A stretch of 64,000 nucleotides of DNA from positions 5,566 through 69,565 of the forward strand of contig SFDP01000014.1 of NCBI GenBank assembly GCA_004558185.1, written 5' to 3'. Every line of letters starts with the position of its first letter. Position 1 is the stretch's first letter. Below, one piece after another: positions 1-7,765 of the stretch. The translations under genes and the position numbers were made by a program. The notes beneath the pieces were generated by a model, which saw nothing but the letters and a program-made list of their open reading frames with translations, did not search any database and was not told where the DNA came from. The DNA is from Lachnospiraceae bacterium. Its GTDB lineage: Bacteria; Bacillota; Clostridia; Lachnospirales; Lachnospiraceae.

Positions 1-943
1 TAATGGCCTCGGTATAGGTCACATGGCCAAATTCAGAGTTTACCACATGGTTCAGCCTTTCAATCAGCCCCTTATCAACAAATTGGTTAAAGAAGTTCAT
101 TTCTTCAGGCGCATTTTCCAATACATATCGAATAACATACTTGATCATGGATTCTGCCAAAAGCATATCATCCTTTAAATCTGCAAAGCACATCTCCGGC
201 TCAATCATCCAGAATTCCGCTGCATGGCGGGTAGTATTGGAGTTCTCCGCCCTGAAGGTAGGCCCAAAGGTATATACATTCTTAAAAGCGAAGGCATAAG
301 TCTCTGCATTTAGCTGTCCGCTTACCGTAAGGTTGGCAGACTTTCCAAAAAAATCCTGGGTAAAGTCAATTTGCCCTTCCTTCGTTTTGGGCACATTTTC
401 CAGATCCAAAGTGGTGACCTGGAACATCTCACCCGCACCCTCGCAGTCACTTCCGGTAATGATCGGGGTATGTACATACACAAATTCCCTCTCCTGAAAA
501 AACTGATGAATGGCATAGGCGGCCAGAGAACGGATCCGAAATACCGCCTGGAAGGTATTCGTTCTGGCTCTGAGATGGGAAATAGTACGCAGATACTCAA
601 AGGTATGGCGCTTTTTCTGTAAAGGATAATCTGCAGTAGAAGCACCTTCTATCAGGATTTCCTCTGCCTGCATCTCAAAAGGCTGCTTTGCACCCGGCGT
701 AACCAGGATCGTTCCTGTTGCCACTACCGCTGCACCGATGTTCAATTTGGCAATTTCCTCAAAATTGGAGAGTTTTTCAGTGTATACCACCTGTAAGGGT
801 TCAAAAAATGTTCCGTCATTTACTACCAAAAAGCCGAAAGTCTTGGAGTCACGGTTATTTCTTACCCAGCCTCCCACAGTAACTTTCCTGTCTGCATATT
901 TCGTTGTCTGTCGATAGAGTTCTTTTACGCTCGTCAGTTCCAT
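1..943 (-). CDS. asnS: Asparagine--tRNA ligase, 3' end missing at window edge
   Basis: Class II aminoacyl-tRNA synthetase that charges tRNA-Asn in the cytoplasm. About 314 codons are visible from the ATG at 943; the family is usually about 460 residues, so the C-terminal third lies outside the window. The N-terminal OB-fold reads MELTSVKELYRQ followed by VTVGGWVRNNRDSK, with no insertion. The class II core is visible as RTNTFQAVFRIRSLAAYAIH, TPIITGSDCEGAGEMF, FGKSANLTVSGQLNAE and FGPTFRAENSNT, which are typical of bacterial AsnRS. It lies downstream of the FKBP-type lipoprotein gene on the same strand, separated by about 170 bp that holds an inverted repeat. Asp-specific AspRS is excluded by the SANLTVSGQL and FRAENSNT signatures. 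Confidence 0.95.
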   Translation of the reverse strand, partial: MELTSVKELYRQTTKYADRKVTVGGWVRNNRDSKTFGFLVVNDGTFFEPLQVVYTEKLSNFEEIAKLNIGAAVVATGTILVTPGAKQPFEMQAEEILIEGASTADYPLQKKRHTFEYLRTISHLRARTNTFQAVFRIRSLAAYAIHQFFQEREFVYVHTPIITGSDCEGAGEMFQVTTLDLENVPKTKEGQIDFTQDFFGKSANLTVSGQLNAETYAFAFKNVYTFGPTFRAENSNTTRHAAEFWMIEPEMCFADLKDDMLLAESMIKYVIRYVLENAPEEMNFFNQFVDKGLIERLNHVVNSEFGHVTYTEAI

Positions 944-1079
944 GTTCTCCTTCTCTTTCCTTTCTGATTCTATTTTGCTTCGTAATTATTCAGTACCTTC
1001 ATCGTTACGAGCACAATTCCACACAAGATTTGCTCCGCAAATAGATTTGTACCTGCTGCCACAATTCTTTCTCACAGTC

Positions 1080-1120
1080 AGCACAGTAAATTCGAAGACC
1101 TGCCCTGGAATTACTGTGCT
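1080..1120 (-). terminator. Inverted repeat at the 3' end of the FKBP-type lipoprotein gene
   Basis: Arms AGCACAGTAAATTC and GAATTACTGTGCT flank a 13-nt loop and overlap the stop codon of the gene ending at 1111. No U-tract follows on either strand, so this may be a weak terminator, a 3' stability hairpin or an attenuating element before asnS. Confidence 0.4.
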
Positions 1121-2310
1121 TCTTTGGTTTCTGCGGTAGTTTCCTCTATAACTGCCGCTTCCTTTGCCTCCTCCACGATTTCCTCTGCACCCTGGTCAGG
1201 CTGGATGATTACTGCATTATCTACCAGGAAGGACAGTACCTTATTTAACAGGATGTTGTCACGATACTCCTCCATATCATTAGCAGCCTTAAAGTCCTCC
1301 ACATTGGAAAATCCATAGTTCACATAATTTGCTTCGGCAGCTTCCTCCAGCTCCTCATCGGTCACTGCAATGCCTTCCACGTCAGCGATCTTTTTGCAGA
1401 GCATGGCCTGTTTAGCAGCATCATAGGCTCCTTCATTGATTTGGGTCTGATATTCCTCAAGCTCCATTCCGTATCCGGTATTGACATAGGTTTCCAGATC
1501 CATTCCATAATACTCCGCCGTCTTCTCAGTCTGTCTGACAGCCACATCTGCGTACTTTTGCTGCAGCTCTTTGGAAGGCTCCTGAAGCTGGCTTCCTGCC
1601 ATGATCTTTTCCACCAGGGCTACCTGAAGCTGGTATTCATATTCCTCCTCCACCTGCCTGGTCAGTATCTCATGAACCTGTCGGCGATACTCCTCTACCG
1701 TGCTTACCCCTTCAATTCCCAAAGAAGCTACATATTCGTCATCCAGCGTAGGCGTCACCGAGGTCTGAATCTCCTTTACGGTTACGGTAAATACTACCGG
1801 CTGTCCGGCCAGTTCCTCTGCCGGATAGCCTTCCGGAAAGCTCAGGTTCAGTTCCACCGTTTCTCCCTTTTTTACTCCAATCAATCCCGTTTCAAAGCCA
1901 TCAATAAAGCTGCCGGAACCAATTTCCAGATTCTGGTCTGTAGCAGTCCCTCCGCTAAAAGCTACACCATCTTTTTTTCCTTCATAATCAATGGTAACCG
2001 TATCACCCTTCTCCACCGTATCCCGGTCAGTTACCGGAACCAATTCACTTTGCAGGCTCAAGGCGTATTCCAGATAGCTGTCCACCATAGATTCAGGTAC
2101 ATTCGTACTCTGCCCTTCTATTTCAATACCCTTATAATCTCCTAACTCCACCAGATCGGTTACATCTAGCTGACTTAGATAAATACTGCTTTTTTGCACC
2201 TGCTGCTCCTGGGCCGTTTCCTGGTTCGTATCCTTCTTCTGCCCACAGCCTGTCAAAAGGAGTGCCGCCAGAACAAAGGCCGCTCCTCTGATTCCTCTTT
2301 TTTTCATCAT
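1111..2310 (-). CDS. FKBP-type peptidyl-prolyl isomerase lipoprotein, trigger-factor-like
   Basis: Predicted extracytoplasmic lipoprotein foldase of 399 residues. A signal peptide ends in the lipobox LLTGC (Cys about 22). A spacer is followed by an FKBP domain (about residues 103-185: GDTVTIDYEGKKDG, IDGFETGLIGVKKGE, LNLSFPEGYP, VFTVTVKEI). A helical region (about 190-365, LDDEYVASLG and EEYRRQVHEIL) then resembles the C-terminal chaperone domain of trigger factor. The ribosome-binding N-terminal domain of true trigger factor is absent. It therefore looks like a surface-exposed trigger-factor relative with a PrsA-like role, a type seen in Lachnospiraceae. The acidic tail is rich in E and A. 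Two ATGs adjoin; the GAGAGG site is better spaced to the second (2307). Function is inferred from domains. Confidence 0.85.
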   Translation of the reverse strand: MMKKRGIRGAAFVLAALLLTGCGQKKDTNQETAQEQQVQKSSIYLSQLDVTDLVELGDYKGIEIEGQSTNVPESMVDSYLEYALSLQSELVPVTDRDTVEKGDTVTIDYEGKKDGVAFSGGTATDQNLEIGSGSFIDGFETGLIGVKKGETVELNLSFPEGYPAEELAGQPVVFTVTVKEIQTSVTPTLDDEYVASLGIEGVSTVEEYRRQVHEILTRQVEEEYEYQLQVALVEKIMAGSQLQEPSKELQQKYADVAVRQTEKTAEYYGMDLETYVNTGYGMELEEYQTQINEGAYDAAKQAMLCKKIADVEGIAVTDEELEEAAEANYVNYGFSNVEDFKAANDMEEYRDNILLNKVLSFLVDNAVIIQPDQGAEEIVEEAKEAAVIEETTAETKEAQ

Positions 2311-2373
2311 AACCTCTCATTCTGCTGCTTTAACAGCATTTTAATCTCAGGGACTTTGTATATCCGCACAAAT

Positions 2374-2540
2374 CTAGTACAGCGAAAATTAAGTTTTGGA
2401 TAGTTTGACGCAGAATATTTTTCTGATAGTGCTGCTTCACAAACGCAGGCGTAGTGGTGGCTACGTCGAGGCTTGGGGAGTAGTGCTATCAGGGAAATAG
2501 GCAAGTCAAACTGCCAATTACTTAATATTCGCTGTACTAG
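2374..2540. repeat. 167-bp imperfect palindrome (repeat family C)
   Basis: Both ends read CTAGTACAGCGAA on opposite strands. The arms stay alignable inward (AATTAAGT, TTTGAC, CTGATAG) for about 60 bp each, meeting near CGTAG-TGGTGG-CTACG at the centre. The element could fold into one long hairpin. It lies in the divergent gap between two genes and encodes no convincing protein, although one minus-strand frame is open through it. It resembles a MITE or large REP-type element; no second copy was seen in this window. Confidence 0.7.
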
Positions 2541-2637
2541 GTCGAAGGAATGCAATTCTTTCAACCTTTCCTCCATATTCAGAGCGTTATGCCCCTTGGA
2601 GCCAATCACATAAATACAGTTATACCATATTTGCCTT

Positions 2638-2699
2638 GTTCCCGCAAGGGTGCAAGCGTTTCCGCAAGGGTACAGGCGTTCCCACACAGGGATACAGGC
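2638..2699. repeat. Three tandem units of about 20 bp
   Basis: Three successive degenerate units read GTTCCCGCAAGGGTGCAAGC, GTTTCCGCAAGGGTACAGGC, and a 22-bp unit with CCCACACAGGGATACAGGC. Each contains a small CCCGCAAGGG-type dyad. They lie between the family C palindrome and the promoter of the next plus-strand gene. No coding role is apparent. Confidence 0.7.
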
Positions 2700-2740
2700 A
2701 CTTATAACTTGCCGGCACATTGGGGAAATATGTTATCTGC

Positions 2741-2769
2741 TTGCGTAAATGGCTAAACAATGTTAGAAT
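2741..2769 (+). promoter_or_regulatory. Sigma-A-type promoter for the 158-residue membrane protein
   Basis: TTGCGT (2741-2746), 17-bp spacer, TAGAAT (2764-2769). It lies 40 bp upstream of the GTG start at 2809. Confidence 0.6.
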
Positions 2770-2808
2770 ATTTAAGATTGATGATAAGATAATGAGGAGG
2801 AACCCCAG

Positions 2809-3285
2809 GTGAATAGTTGGATAATCGTGTTAATCGTTACCGTAGTGGTGCTTGGTATCGCCGCTGTGGTTTTGTATTTCCTTGGCAAGAAGGCACAGAA
2901 GAAGCAGGCTGAGCAGCAGGCGCAGATCGAGGCCATGAAGCAGACCGTTTCCATGCTGATTATCGACAAGAAGAGAATGAGGATGCGGGATTCAGGCCTT
3001 CCCCAGTCGGTTATCGCCTCTGCCTCCAAATTGATGCAGAGGGCGAAGCTTCCTATCGTAAAAGCCAAAGTTGGCCCCCAGGTACTTTCTCTGGTATGCG
3101 ATGAGAAAATTTTCGACAGCATCCCGGTAAAAAAGGAAGTGAAGGCTACCGTCAGTGGAATCTATATTACCAGTGTAAAGGGTCTTCATGGTAAGGCTCC
3201 TGTCCAGGAGGTGAAGAAAAAGAGCTGGTGGAAAAGAGCTGCAGATACCATTCAGGAAAAGGGCGGTGCCAGATCCATCAAGTAA
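2809..3285 (+). CDS. Small membrane-anchored protein of unknown function
   Basis: 158 residues with one N-terminal membrane segment (about residues 4-26, IIVLIVTVVVLGIAAVVLYF). A basic, Gln-rich helix follows (KKAQKKQAEQQAQIEAMKQ), likely coiled-coil and cytoplasmic. Next comes a compact region with ASKLMQRAKLPIVKAKVGPQ and a basic tail (VQEVKKKSWWKRAADTI). The start is GTG, chosen because AGGAGG lies 8 nt upstream and no better codon exists. It is monocistronic between its own promoter and a strong terminator. I do not recognise the family; proteins with this layout occur in Lachnospiraceae. A scaffold or membrane-associated role is only a guess. Confidence 0.75.
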   Translation: MNSWIIVLIVTVVVLGIAAVVLYFLGKKAQKKQAEQQAQIEAMKQTVSMLIIDKKRMRMRDSGLPQSVIASASKLMQRAKLPIVKAKVGPQVLSLVCDEKIFDSIPVKKEVKATVSGIYITSVKGLHGKAPVQEVKKKSWWKRAADTIQEKGGARSIK

Positions 3286-3303
3286 ATTCAGATAAAAATA
3301 TGC

Positions 3304-3360
3304 TGCCACCGACTTCGGTGTTCAAGGAATCCCAGGCCTTGAGTACCGAAATCGGTGGCA
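3304..3360. terminator. Bidirectional terminator between convergent genes
   Basis: Stem TGCCACCGA / TCGGTGGCA with further pairing inside (TCAAGG with CCTTGA). A T-rich tract (ATTTTAT) follows on the plus strand. It separates the plus-strand gene ending at 3285 from the minus-strand gene ending at 3364. Confidence 0.75.
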
Positions 3361-3363
3361 ATT

Positions 3364-3813
3364 TTATCCTCTGAGAGAAAACTGCTCTCCGTCCAGAGAA
3401 CGAATATCCACATGAATCTTACAATCTGCCAGATGCTCATAGTTTACATCCAGTGCATAGTCCACCTCAAGCACCATCCGCTTTTCCTCCTCTTCGAGTG
3501 CAACCCTTGAAGCCTCAAGTCCAATGACAATGCTTCCATAGGGCGTTCTGTAGTCAGTATGGTTCTTCTGCTTTTCCACAAAATCCATATGCACATTGAC
3601 AGGTCCTCTTTTCGTCAGGTGCATTTCCCCGGGCAAAAATTTAATCATATTTTTTACCGGAGCTTCTATCCCCTCTATGATTTCTTCATATAAAATATAG
3701 TGAGTGTCGCCTTTAAGATAATACTCCCCACGCTGTATGCTTTCAATCTTTTCTCCATCCTCTCCGGTGTCAAACTGCATTCCCCGGATGGAAACCAGTA
3801 CATCCTTGGTCAT
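3364..3813 (-). CDS. DUF1934 / YwiB-type beta-barrel protein
   Basis: 149 residues without signal peptide or membrane segment. Features of the DUF1934 (YwiB) family are visible: the opening VLVSIRGMQFDTGEDGEKIES, YYLKGDTHYILYEE, the KFLPGEMHLTKRGPVNVHMDF stretch, and a TPYGSIVIGLEA turn. The family adopts a calycin-like beta-barrel; its ligand and function are unknown. It starts 5 bp after the stop of murI and is almost certainly co-transcribed with it. In many Firmicutes the gene sits next to argS; here the neighbour is murI. Function cannot be assigned from sequence. Confidence 0.85.
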   Translation of the reverse strand: MTKDVLVSIRGMQFDTGEDGEKIESIQRGEYYLKGDTHYILYEEIIEGIEAPVKNMIKFLPGEMHLTKRGPVNVHMDFVEKQKNHTDYRTPYGSIVIGLEASRVALEEEEKRMVLEVDYALDVNYEHLADCKIHVDIRSLDGEQFSLRG

Positions 3814-3818
3814 CCTCT

Positions 3819-4658
3819 CTAATACTCCTCAATGTTAATCTGTTTAGCTGATAAAATTCCATATTTAAAAATAGAATTGGCAAAGTGCTGAAATTTTTCT
3901 GCTCCGTCACTGACATAAAACTGGTACTGATTCGTTCCAAGAGACGGTCTCTTTTCACACAAAAGCTGCTTTTGATCCAGAAGTTCTTTTAGCTCTCTGG
4001 CCGTTTCATAAGCCGGGTTCACCAGAGTCACCCCTTCTCCCATTACCCGTTTTACTGTGCTGCGAATCAGAGGATAGTGCGTACAGCCCAGAATCAAAGT
4101 ATCAATACCCGAGTCCTTCAGGCTGCTTAAATAGCGCTGGGCAATCTCGTCTGTAACCGGATCCTCCAAAAGCCCTTCCTCTACCAAGGGTACAAAAAGA
4201 GGACAGGCCTTTCCCAAAACCTCCATCCCTCTGTTTAGCTGTTCTATGTATCGGGTATAAATTTCACTTCCAATAGTTCCTTCTGTAGCAATCACACCAA
4301 TTTTCCCGTTGTGGGTAGCCTGCACTGCTGTTTTTGCTCCCGGCTTCACCACTCCCAGCATAGGTAAATCAGTTTCCTCCTCCAACTGCTCCAGTGCATA
4401 TGCACTGGCTGTGTTGCAGGCAACAACAATAGCCTTTACTCCCTGTGCTTTCAAAAACCGGAGAATTTGTCGGGAATATTTCGTCACCGTTTCCCTGGAT
4501 TTGCTTCCATAAGGAACTCTGGCCGTATCCCCAAAATAGACGATTCTCTCATTGGGAATCTGACGCATAATCTCTCTGACAACGGTAAGTCCCCCTACAC
4601 CGGAATCAAATACACCAATAGGCAATTTGTTTTTATCGCACTCTTGTGAAATGCTCAT
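3819..4658 (-). CDS. murI: Glutamate racemase
   Basis: Converts L-glutamate to D-glutamate for peptidoglycan in the cytoplasm. 279 residues, normal length. The substrate loop GVFDSGVGGLTVVREI is near residue 15 and GDTARVPYGSKS near 43. The two catalytic cysteines of the cofactor-independent racemase are in VACNTASAYAL and LGCTHYPLIR. The aspartate/glutamate racemase fold is complete. The gene precedes the DUF1934 gene by 5 bp. A 78-residue membrane-anchored ORF lies just upstream on the same strand, so the three probably form one transcript. Hydantoin or aspartate racemase is less likely because of the YFGDTARVPYG signature. Confidence 0.97.
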   Translation of the reverse strand: MSISQECDKNKLPIGVFDSGVGGLTVVREIMRQIPNERIVYFGDTARVPYGSKSRETVTKYSRQILRFLKAQGVKAIVVACNTASAYALEQLEEETDLPMLGVVKPGAKTAVQATHNGKIGVIATEGTIGSEIYTRYIEQLNRGMEVLGKACPLFVPLVEEGLLEDPVTDEIAQRYLSSLKDSGIDTLILGCTHYPLIRSTVKRVMGEGVTLVNPAYETARELKELLDQKQLLCEKRPSLGTNQYQFYVSDGAEKFQHFANSIFKYGILSAKQINIEEY

Positions 4659-4673
4659 AAAAGCTCCATTCTG

Positions 4674-4910
4674 TCATTTTCCTGACTGATTTTCTTTTTC
4701 AGCCCTTTCCTGCCAAAGCTCCCATAGCTTGCTTCTGATCACGATCTTGCTTCCGTCATCTTCCAAGATAGCAAAAAAATCCTCTTTGGGATTCTGCTCC
4801 TTTCCCATGCACACATAGGTTTCCTCTAAAAGGCTGAACTGGGGGTACATGATTCCCCAAAAAGCGGCCATCAGTAAGCACATAGCTATGGTCTGTTTTA
4901 TTTCCTGCAT
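4674..4910 (-). CDS. Small membrane-anchored protein of unknown function
   Basis: 78 residues with a hydrophobic N-terminus (IAMCLLMAAFWGIMYPQF, about residues 8-25) and an acidic-to-mixed soluble tail containing KEDFFAILEDDGSKIVIRSKLWELW. It lies 15 bp upstream of murI on the same strand, consistent with an operon. It could be a small anchored protein facing outward. No family is recognised. Same-strand spacing and the clean N-terminal segment support it as real. Confidence 0.55.
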   Translation of the reverse strand: MQEIKQTIAMCLLMAAFWGIMYPQFSLLEETYVCMGKEQNPKEDFFAILEDDGSKIVIRSKLWELWQERAEKENQSGK

Positions 4911-4933
4911 TATTTTGCCCTACTTTCCTTTTT

Positions 4934-5068
4934 ATGATGTTAGGGTCAAAAGCCCCTAACTATGATACCTACGGATTGTTACGTACTTCGTACTCCCACA
5001 ATCCTGCAAAATATTCGCATATCGTGGTGAGCAAGCTCATGTGGGTTCAGACCTTTTGACCCTAGTAT
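4934..5068. repeat. MITE-like repeat family A, copy 1 (135 bp)
   Basis: Ends are ATGATGTTAGGGTCAAAAG and CTTTTGACCCTAGTAT, giving a terminal inverted repeat of about 12 bp. The interior holds a hairpin with arms GGATTGT / ACAATCC around GTAC-TTC-GTAC, then GAGCAAGCTC with a CATGTGGG remnant. Compared with copy 3 it lacks the CCTCAAGGACATTCACCCACA segment. No ORF for a transposase is present. Confidence 0.85.
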
Positions 5069-5115
5069 CTTTTTATTTTATCAGTATGGACAAAATCAGA
5101 AGGGCTATACAAATT

Positions 5116-5802
5116 TTACGCCTGTTTTTCCTTTTCCATTCCTATCTGCTGCAGGATAGATTTTTCCTGATTATCAATGTGGATGTCGATCGCTTCCTTT
5201 GCCCGCTCTGTTTCTCCCTTCAGTATACCCTCATAAATCTCCCTGTGCTCCTGCACCAACTGGCTATGCATTTTCACATCCTTTATGTATTCAAAGCGAT
5301 AGCGGTACATCTGTTCTGCCAGATTATTGACCATCTGGGCAAGACGCATATTTCCGGTTGCTTCCACAATAATATCATGAAAAGCCACATCTGCCTTGGC
5401 AATTGCTCCAAAATCCCCGCTTTCTACTGCCTGCTCAAAAGCCTCACAGGCCTGACCGAGTTGTTCCTTTTCTTCCTCACTGATTCTTTTGCAGGCCAGC
5501 TCTACCGACAGGGTATCCAATACCTTCCTTACCTCCAGTACATCCTGCATACTTTTTCTGGTAATCTGAGCTACCTCTGCCCCGCGCCTGGGAATCATGG
5601 TAACCAGTCCTTCCAGCTCCAGCTTGCGAATGGCTTCACGAATGGGGGTGCGGCTCACCCCCAGCTTATTGGCCAGATGGATTTCCATCAGCCGCTCTCC
5701 CGGCTTCAATTCTCCGGTCAGGATTCCTTTTCGGAGGGTCTTAAATACCACATCTCTTAGTGGCAAATATTCATCCATATCTCCCTGAAACATACTTCCC
5801 AT
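5116..5802 (-). CDS. GntR-family transcriptional regulator with FCD domain
   Basis: 228 residues. The N-terminal winged helix-turn-helix (about residues 14-80: LRDVVFKTLRKGILTGELKPG, LANKLGVSRTPIREAIRKLE) is typical of GntR. The C-terminal all-helical FCD ligand domain (about 90-220) carries the metal-site pattern DVAFHDIIVEATGN plus later histidines (VQEHREIYEGI and DIHIDNQE). FCD regulators sense small organic acids, often through a bound divalent metal. It is 37 bp downstream of ispE on the same strand and probably co-transcribed. The effector is unknown, and ispE is not necessarily its target. The start has an AAAGGAG site 6 nt upstream. Confidence 0.92.
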   Translation of the reverse strand: MGSMFQGDMDEYLPLRDVVFKTLRKGILTGELKPGERLMEIHLANKLGVSRTPIREAIRKLELEGLVTMIPRRGAEVAQITRKSMQDVLEVRKVLDTLSVELACKRISEEEKEQLGQACEAFEQAVESGDFGAIAKADVAFHDIIVEATGNMRLAQMVNNLAEQMYRYRFEYIKDVKMHSQLVQEHREIYEGILKGETERAKEAIDIHIDNQEKSILQQIGMEKEKQA

Positions 5803-5839
5803 CAGCCGCTCCTTTCTTTCCTGCTCTTTCTTCTGTCTC

Positions 5840-6730
5840 TCAGGCGGTTTCTATGATTACCTGTGCGCCAGGCGCAAAGGCGGTAAGAACACTTTGCGGT
5901 GCCAGCCCCTGACTTCTTATCCTCATGAGAGCCTGCTTTGCCTTTTGTTCATCAGCAAAAATACCGAAAACCGTCGGCCCGCTTCCACTCATCAATGCAT
6001 TCAGTGCCCCTTCTTCCTTCATGAGCTGCTTCAGCCTGCCGATTACCGGATATTCCTTCTCAGTTACGGTTTCCAGCACATTGCCCATATTCGCCGCAAT
6101 TTGGAGTAAGTCCTGCTGCTTTATCGCCTCTACCATGGCATCAATATTCGGATGGCTGGTTAAAGCGGCTGCATCCAGCTTCTGGTATACCTCCTTCGTA
6201 GATACATACAAGTCCGGCTTGGCAATGAGCAGAATGCAATCCGGAGCAGGAGGAAGAGCAGTCAGCTTCTCTCCTATTCCCTGGCTGAGCATGGTTCCTC
6301 CCTGAATACAGTAGGGTACATCAGCACCTATTCTCACTCCCAGCTCCTTCAGTCTTTCCTCACTGCAGCCCAGTCCAAAAAGTCGGTTCATTCCCACCAG
6401 AGTTGCTGCCGCATCGGTACTCCCTCCGGCCATACCTGCTGCAATGGGGATCTGCTTGGTCAGGGAAATTTCCACTCCCTTTGGAATGGAATACTCCTGA
6501 TACAGAATATGGGCAGCCTTGGAAATGAGGTTATTGTCATCATCAGGAACATTCTCTGCATCCACATGGATAAGAATGCCCTCTTCCTCCCTTGCCGTCA
6601 GTACCAGAGTATCATAGAGTCTTACCGTCTGCATAACCATATTTACTTCATGATAGCCGTCTGCTCTCCGGCGAAGCACATCCAGGCCCAGATTCACTTT
6701 GGCCATTGCCTGTATCGTCACTTTCTCCAT
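5840..6730 (-). CDS. ispE: 4-diphosphocytidyl-2-C-methyl-D-erythritol kinase
   Basis: Phosphorylates CDP-methylerythritol in the MEP pathway for isoprenoid precursors. 296 residues. The GHMP-kinase signature PIAAGMAGGSTDAAATL is visible near residue 95, with AMAKVNLGLDVLRRRADGYH at the N-terminus (motif 1) and MSGSGPTVFGIF near residue 246 (motif 3). The product supplies chains such as those made by the polyprenyl diphosphate synthase later in the window. It is the first gene of a pair with the GntR/FCD regulator. The start is supported by GAGG 5 nt upstream of ATG. Confidence 0.97.
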   Translation of the reverse strand: MEKVTIQAMAKVNLGLDVLRRRADGYHEVNMVMQTVRLYDTLVLTAREEEGILIHVDAENVPDDDNNLISKAAHILYQEYSIPKGVEISLTKQIPIAAGMAGGSTDAAATLVGMNRLFGLGCSEERLKELGVRIGADVPYCIQGGTMLSQGIGEKLTALPPAPDCILLIAKPDLYVSTKEVYQKLDAAALTSHPNIDAMVEAIKQQDLLQIAANMGNVLETVTEKEYPVIGRLKQLMKEEGALNALMSGSGPTVFGIFADEQKAKQALMRIRSQGLAPQSVLTAFAPGAQVIIETA

Positions 6731-6846
6731 CTTTACCTCAATTCTGCTGTTTATCGTTTATCCTTGAATAGTTGCGTTGATTGTATACAATATACACTGA
6801 TTGTTTCCAATTATATACAATTTTTTCTTCTTCGTCAAGGAAAGCC

Positions 6847-6873
6847 TAAACTATTTTAGGTTTCTACCGATAT
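6847..6873 (+). promoter_or_regulatory. Sigma-D (sigma-28) promoter
   Basis: TAAA (6847-6850), exactly 15 bp, then ACCGATAT (6866-6873). This matches the Bacillus/E. coli motility-sigma pattern TAAA-N15-GCCGATAW apart from the first base of the -10. Transcription would start near 6880, about 80 bp before the next gene. It is directly readable and highly specific. Confidence 0.75.
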
Positions 6874-6962
6874 AAAAAATAGAAACAAAAGGTTAGGTAT
6901 CTTCAGGGGATGCAGGCCTCCCCCGCCTCATTAATTCTATGGTCTGCAGAATGGAGTCGATT

Positions 6963-7586
6963 ATGAGTGTAAATGGAATTACGTGTTGTGGCTCTCCTTC
7001 CTGTGGCACCACTTGCTGCACCAGTGAAGCCAAAGCAAAAACAGAAACAAAAGCATCCGCAGTTACCGGCAATACCAATGCACAAAGCGGTGTAGTATAT
7101 GAGCCTTCCGCTGCTAACACTGTGGACAGCAGCAAAAAGACCTATAAGCCCAATACGGAGCTGGTAAATAAACTGAAGGCCGATGCAGAAGCAAGAACCC
7201 AGCAGATGAGAAATCTGGTAGAACAGCTCATGCGAGGACAGGGCAAAGCCATTGGAACCGCCGATGATATGTGGAGCTTCTTAAGAAACGGTGATTTCAC
7301 TGTCGATGCGCAGACCAAGGCTCAGGCCCAGGCCGATATTGCAGAAGATGGTTACTGGGGTGTCAACCAGACCTCTGATCGTATTGTAGAGTTTGCAAAG
7401 GCTCTTACCGGTGGAAACCCGGATAAGATTGAAGAGATGCGTGCAGCCTTCCAGAAAGGCTTTGATCAGGCAACCAAGACCTGGGGCGGCAAATTACCGG
7501 ATATTTCCCAGAAAACCTACGAAGCTACCATGAAGAAGTTTGATGACTGGGCTGCCGAAGCACAGGGAACAGCTACTATTGCGTAA
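6963..7586 (+). CDS. Conserved protein of unknown function under sigma-D control
   Basis: 207 residues from the ATG at 6963, preferred because GGAG lies 6 nt upstream; upstream in-frame ATGs (6939, 6951) lack a site. A short Cys-rich N-terminus (GITCCGSPSCGTTCC) leads into a low-complexity linker. A helical domain follows with NKLKADAEARTQQMRNLVEQL, DDMWSFLRNGDFTVD, AQADIAEDGYWGVNQTSDRI and TWGGKLPDISQKTY. There is no signal peptide or membrane segment. The motility-type promoter suggests a late flagellar-regulon product, perhaps a secreted or chaperone-like partner. That is inference, because I cannot assign the family with certainty. Confidence 0.8.
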   Translation: MSVNGITCCGSPSCGTTCCTSEAKAKTETKASAVTGNTNAQSGVVYEPSAANTVDSSKKTYKPNTELVNKLKADAEARTQQMRNLVEQLMRGQGKAIGTADDMWSFLRNGDFTVDAQTKAQAQADIAEDGYWGVNQTSDRIVEFAKALTGGNPDKIEEMRAAFQKGFDQATKTWGGKLPDISQKTYEATMKKFDDWAAEAQGTATIA

Positions 7587-7593
7587 TATAATG

Positions 7594-7705
7594 ATACCAG
7601 GGTCAAAAGGTCTGAACCCACATGAGCTTGCTCAAATGTGGGTGAATGTCCTTGAGACCCGCCAAAATATGAGCTTAAAAGTGGGGCTTTTGACCCTAAC
7701 ATCAT
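7594..7705. repeat. MITE-like repeat family A, copy 2 (112 bp, inverted)
   Basis: Ends are ATACCAGGGTCAAAAG and CTTTTGACCCTAACATCAT. It is in the opposite orientation to copies 1 and 3. It keeps the CCCACAT...ATGTGGG hairpin and the TCAAGGACATTCACC segment but has replaced the GTAC hairpin with a different 30-bp stretch. It starts 8 bp after the stop codon of the sigma-D-controlled gene. Confidence 0.85.
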
Positions 7706-7740
7706 ATCATTAGGTAAGATTCTATCATATGCACTGGAGA

Positions 7741-7762
7741 TGGGGCCGTTATAACGGCCCCA
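7741..7762. terminator. Perfect 22-bp palindrome after sipL
   Basis: TGGGGCCGTTA is followed at once by its exact complement, so the two halves form a GC-rich hairpin right after the sipL stop codon. No T-run follows on the minus strand, so termination would be weak or Rho-assisted. Confidence 0.5.
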
Positions 7763-7765
7763 CCT

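Noticed and set aside
1441..2145. Long open frame on the plus strand opposite the FKBP lipoprotein gene
   Set aside because: Antisense to a clear gene, with no ribosome binding site or recognisable domain.
2307..2720. Open frame of 137 codons on the minus strand
   Set aside because: It runs through the family C palindrome and the tandem units, has an odd composition and no supported start; it is most likely a by-product of the repeat.
5041..5760. 239-codon plus-strand frame opposite the GntR gene
   Set aside because: Shadow of the regulator gene; the minus-strand product has clear domains.
6874..6962. CsrA binding site in the leader of the sigma-D gene
   Set aside because: One CAGGGGATG segment is loosely similar, but spacing and loop context do not fit and only one copy exists.
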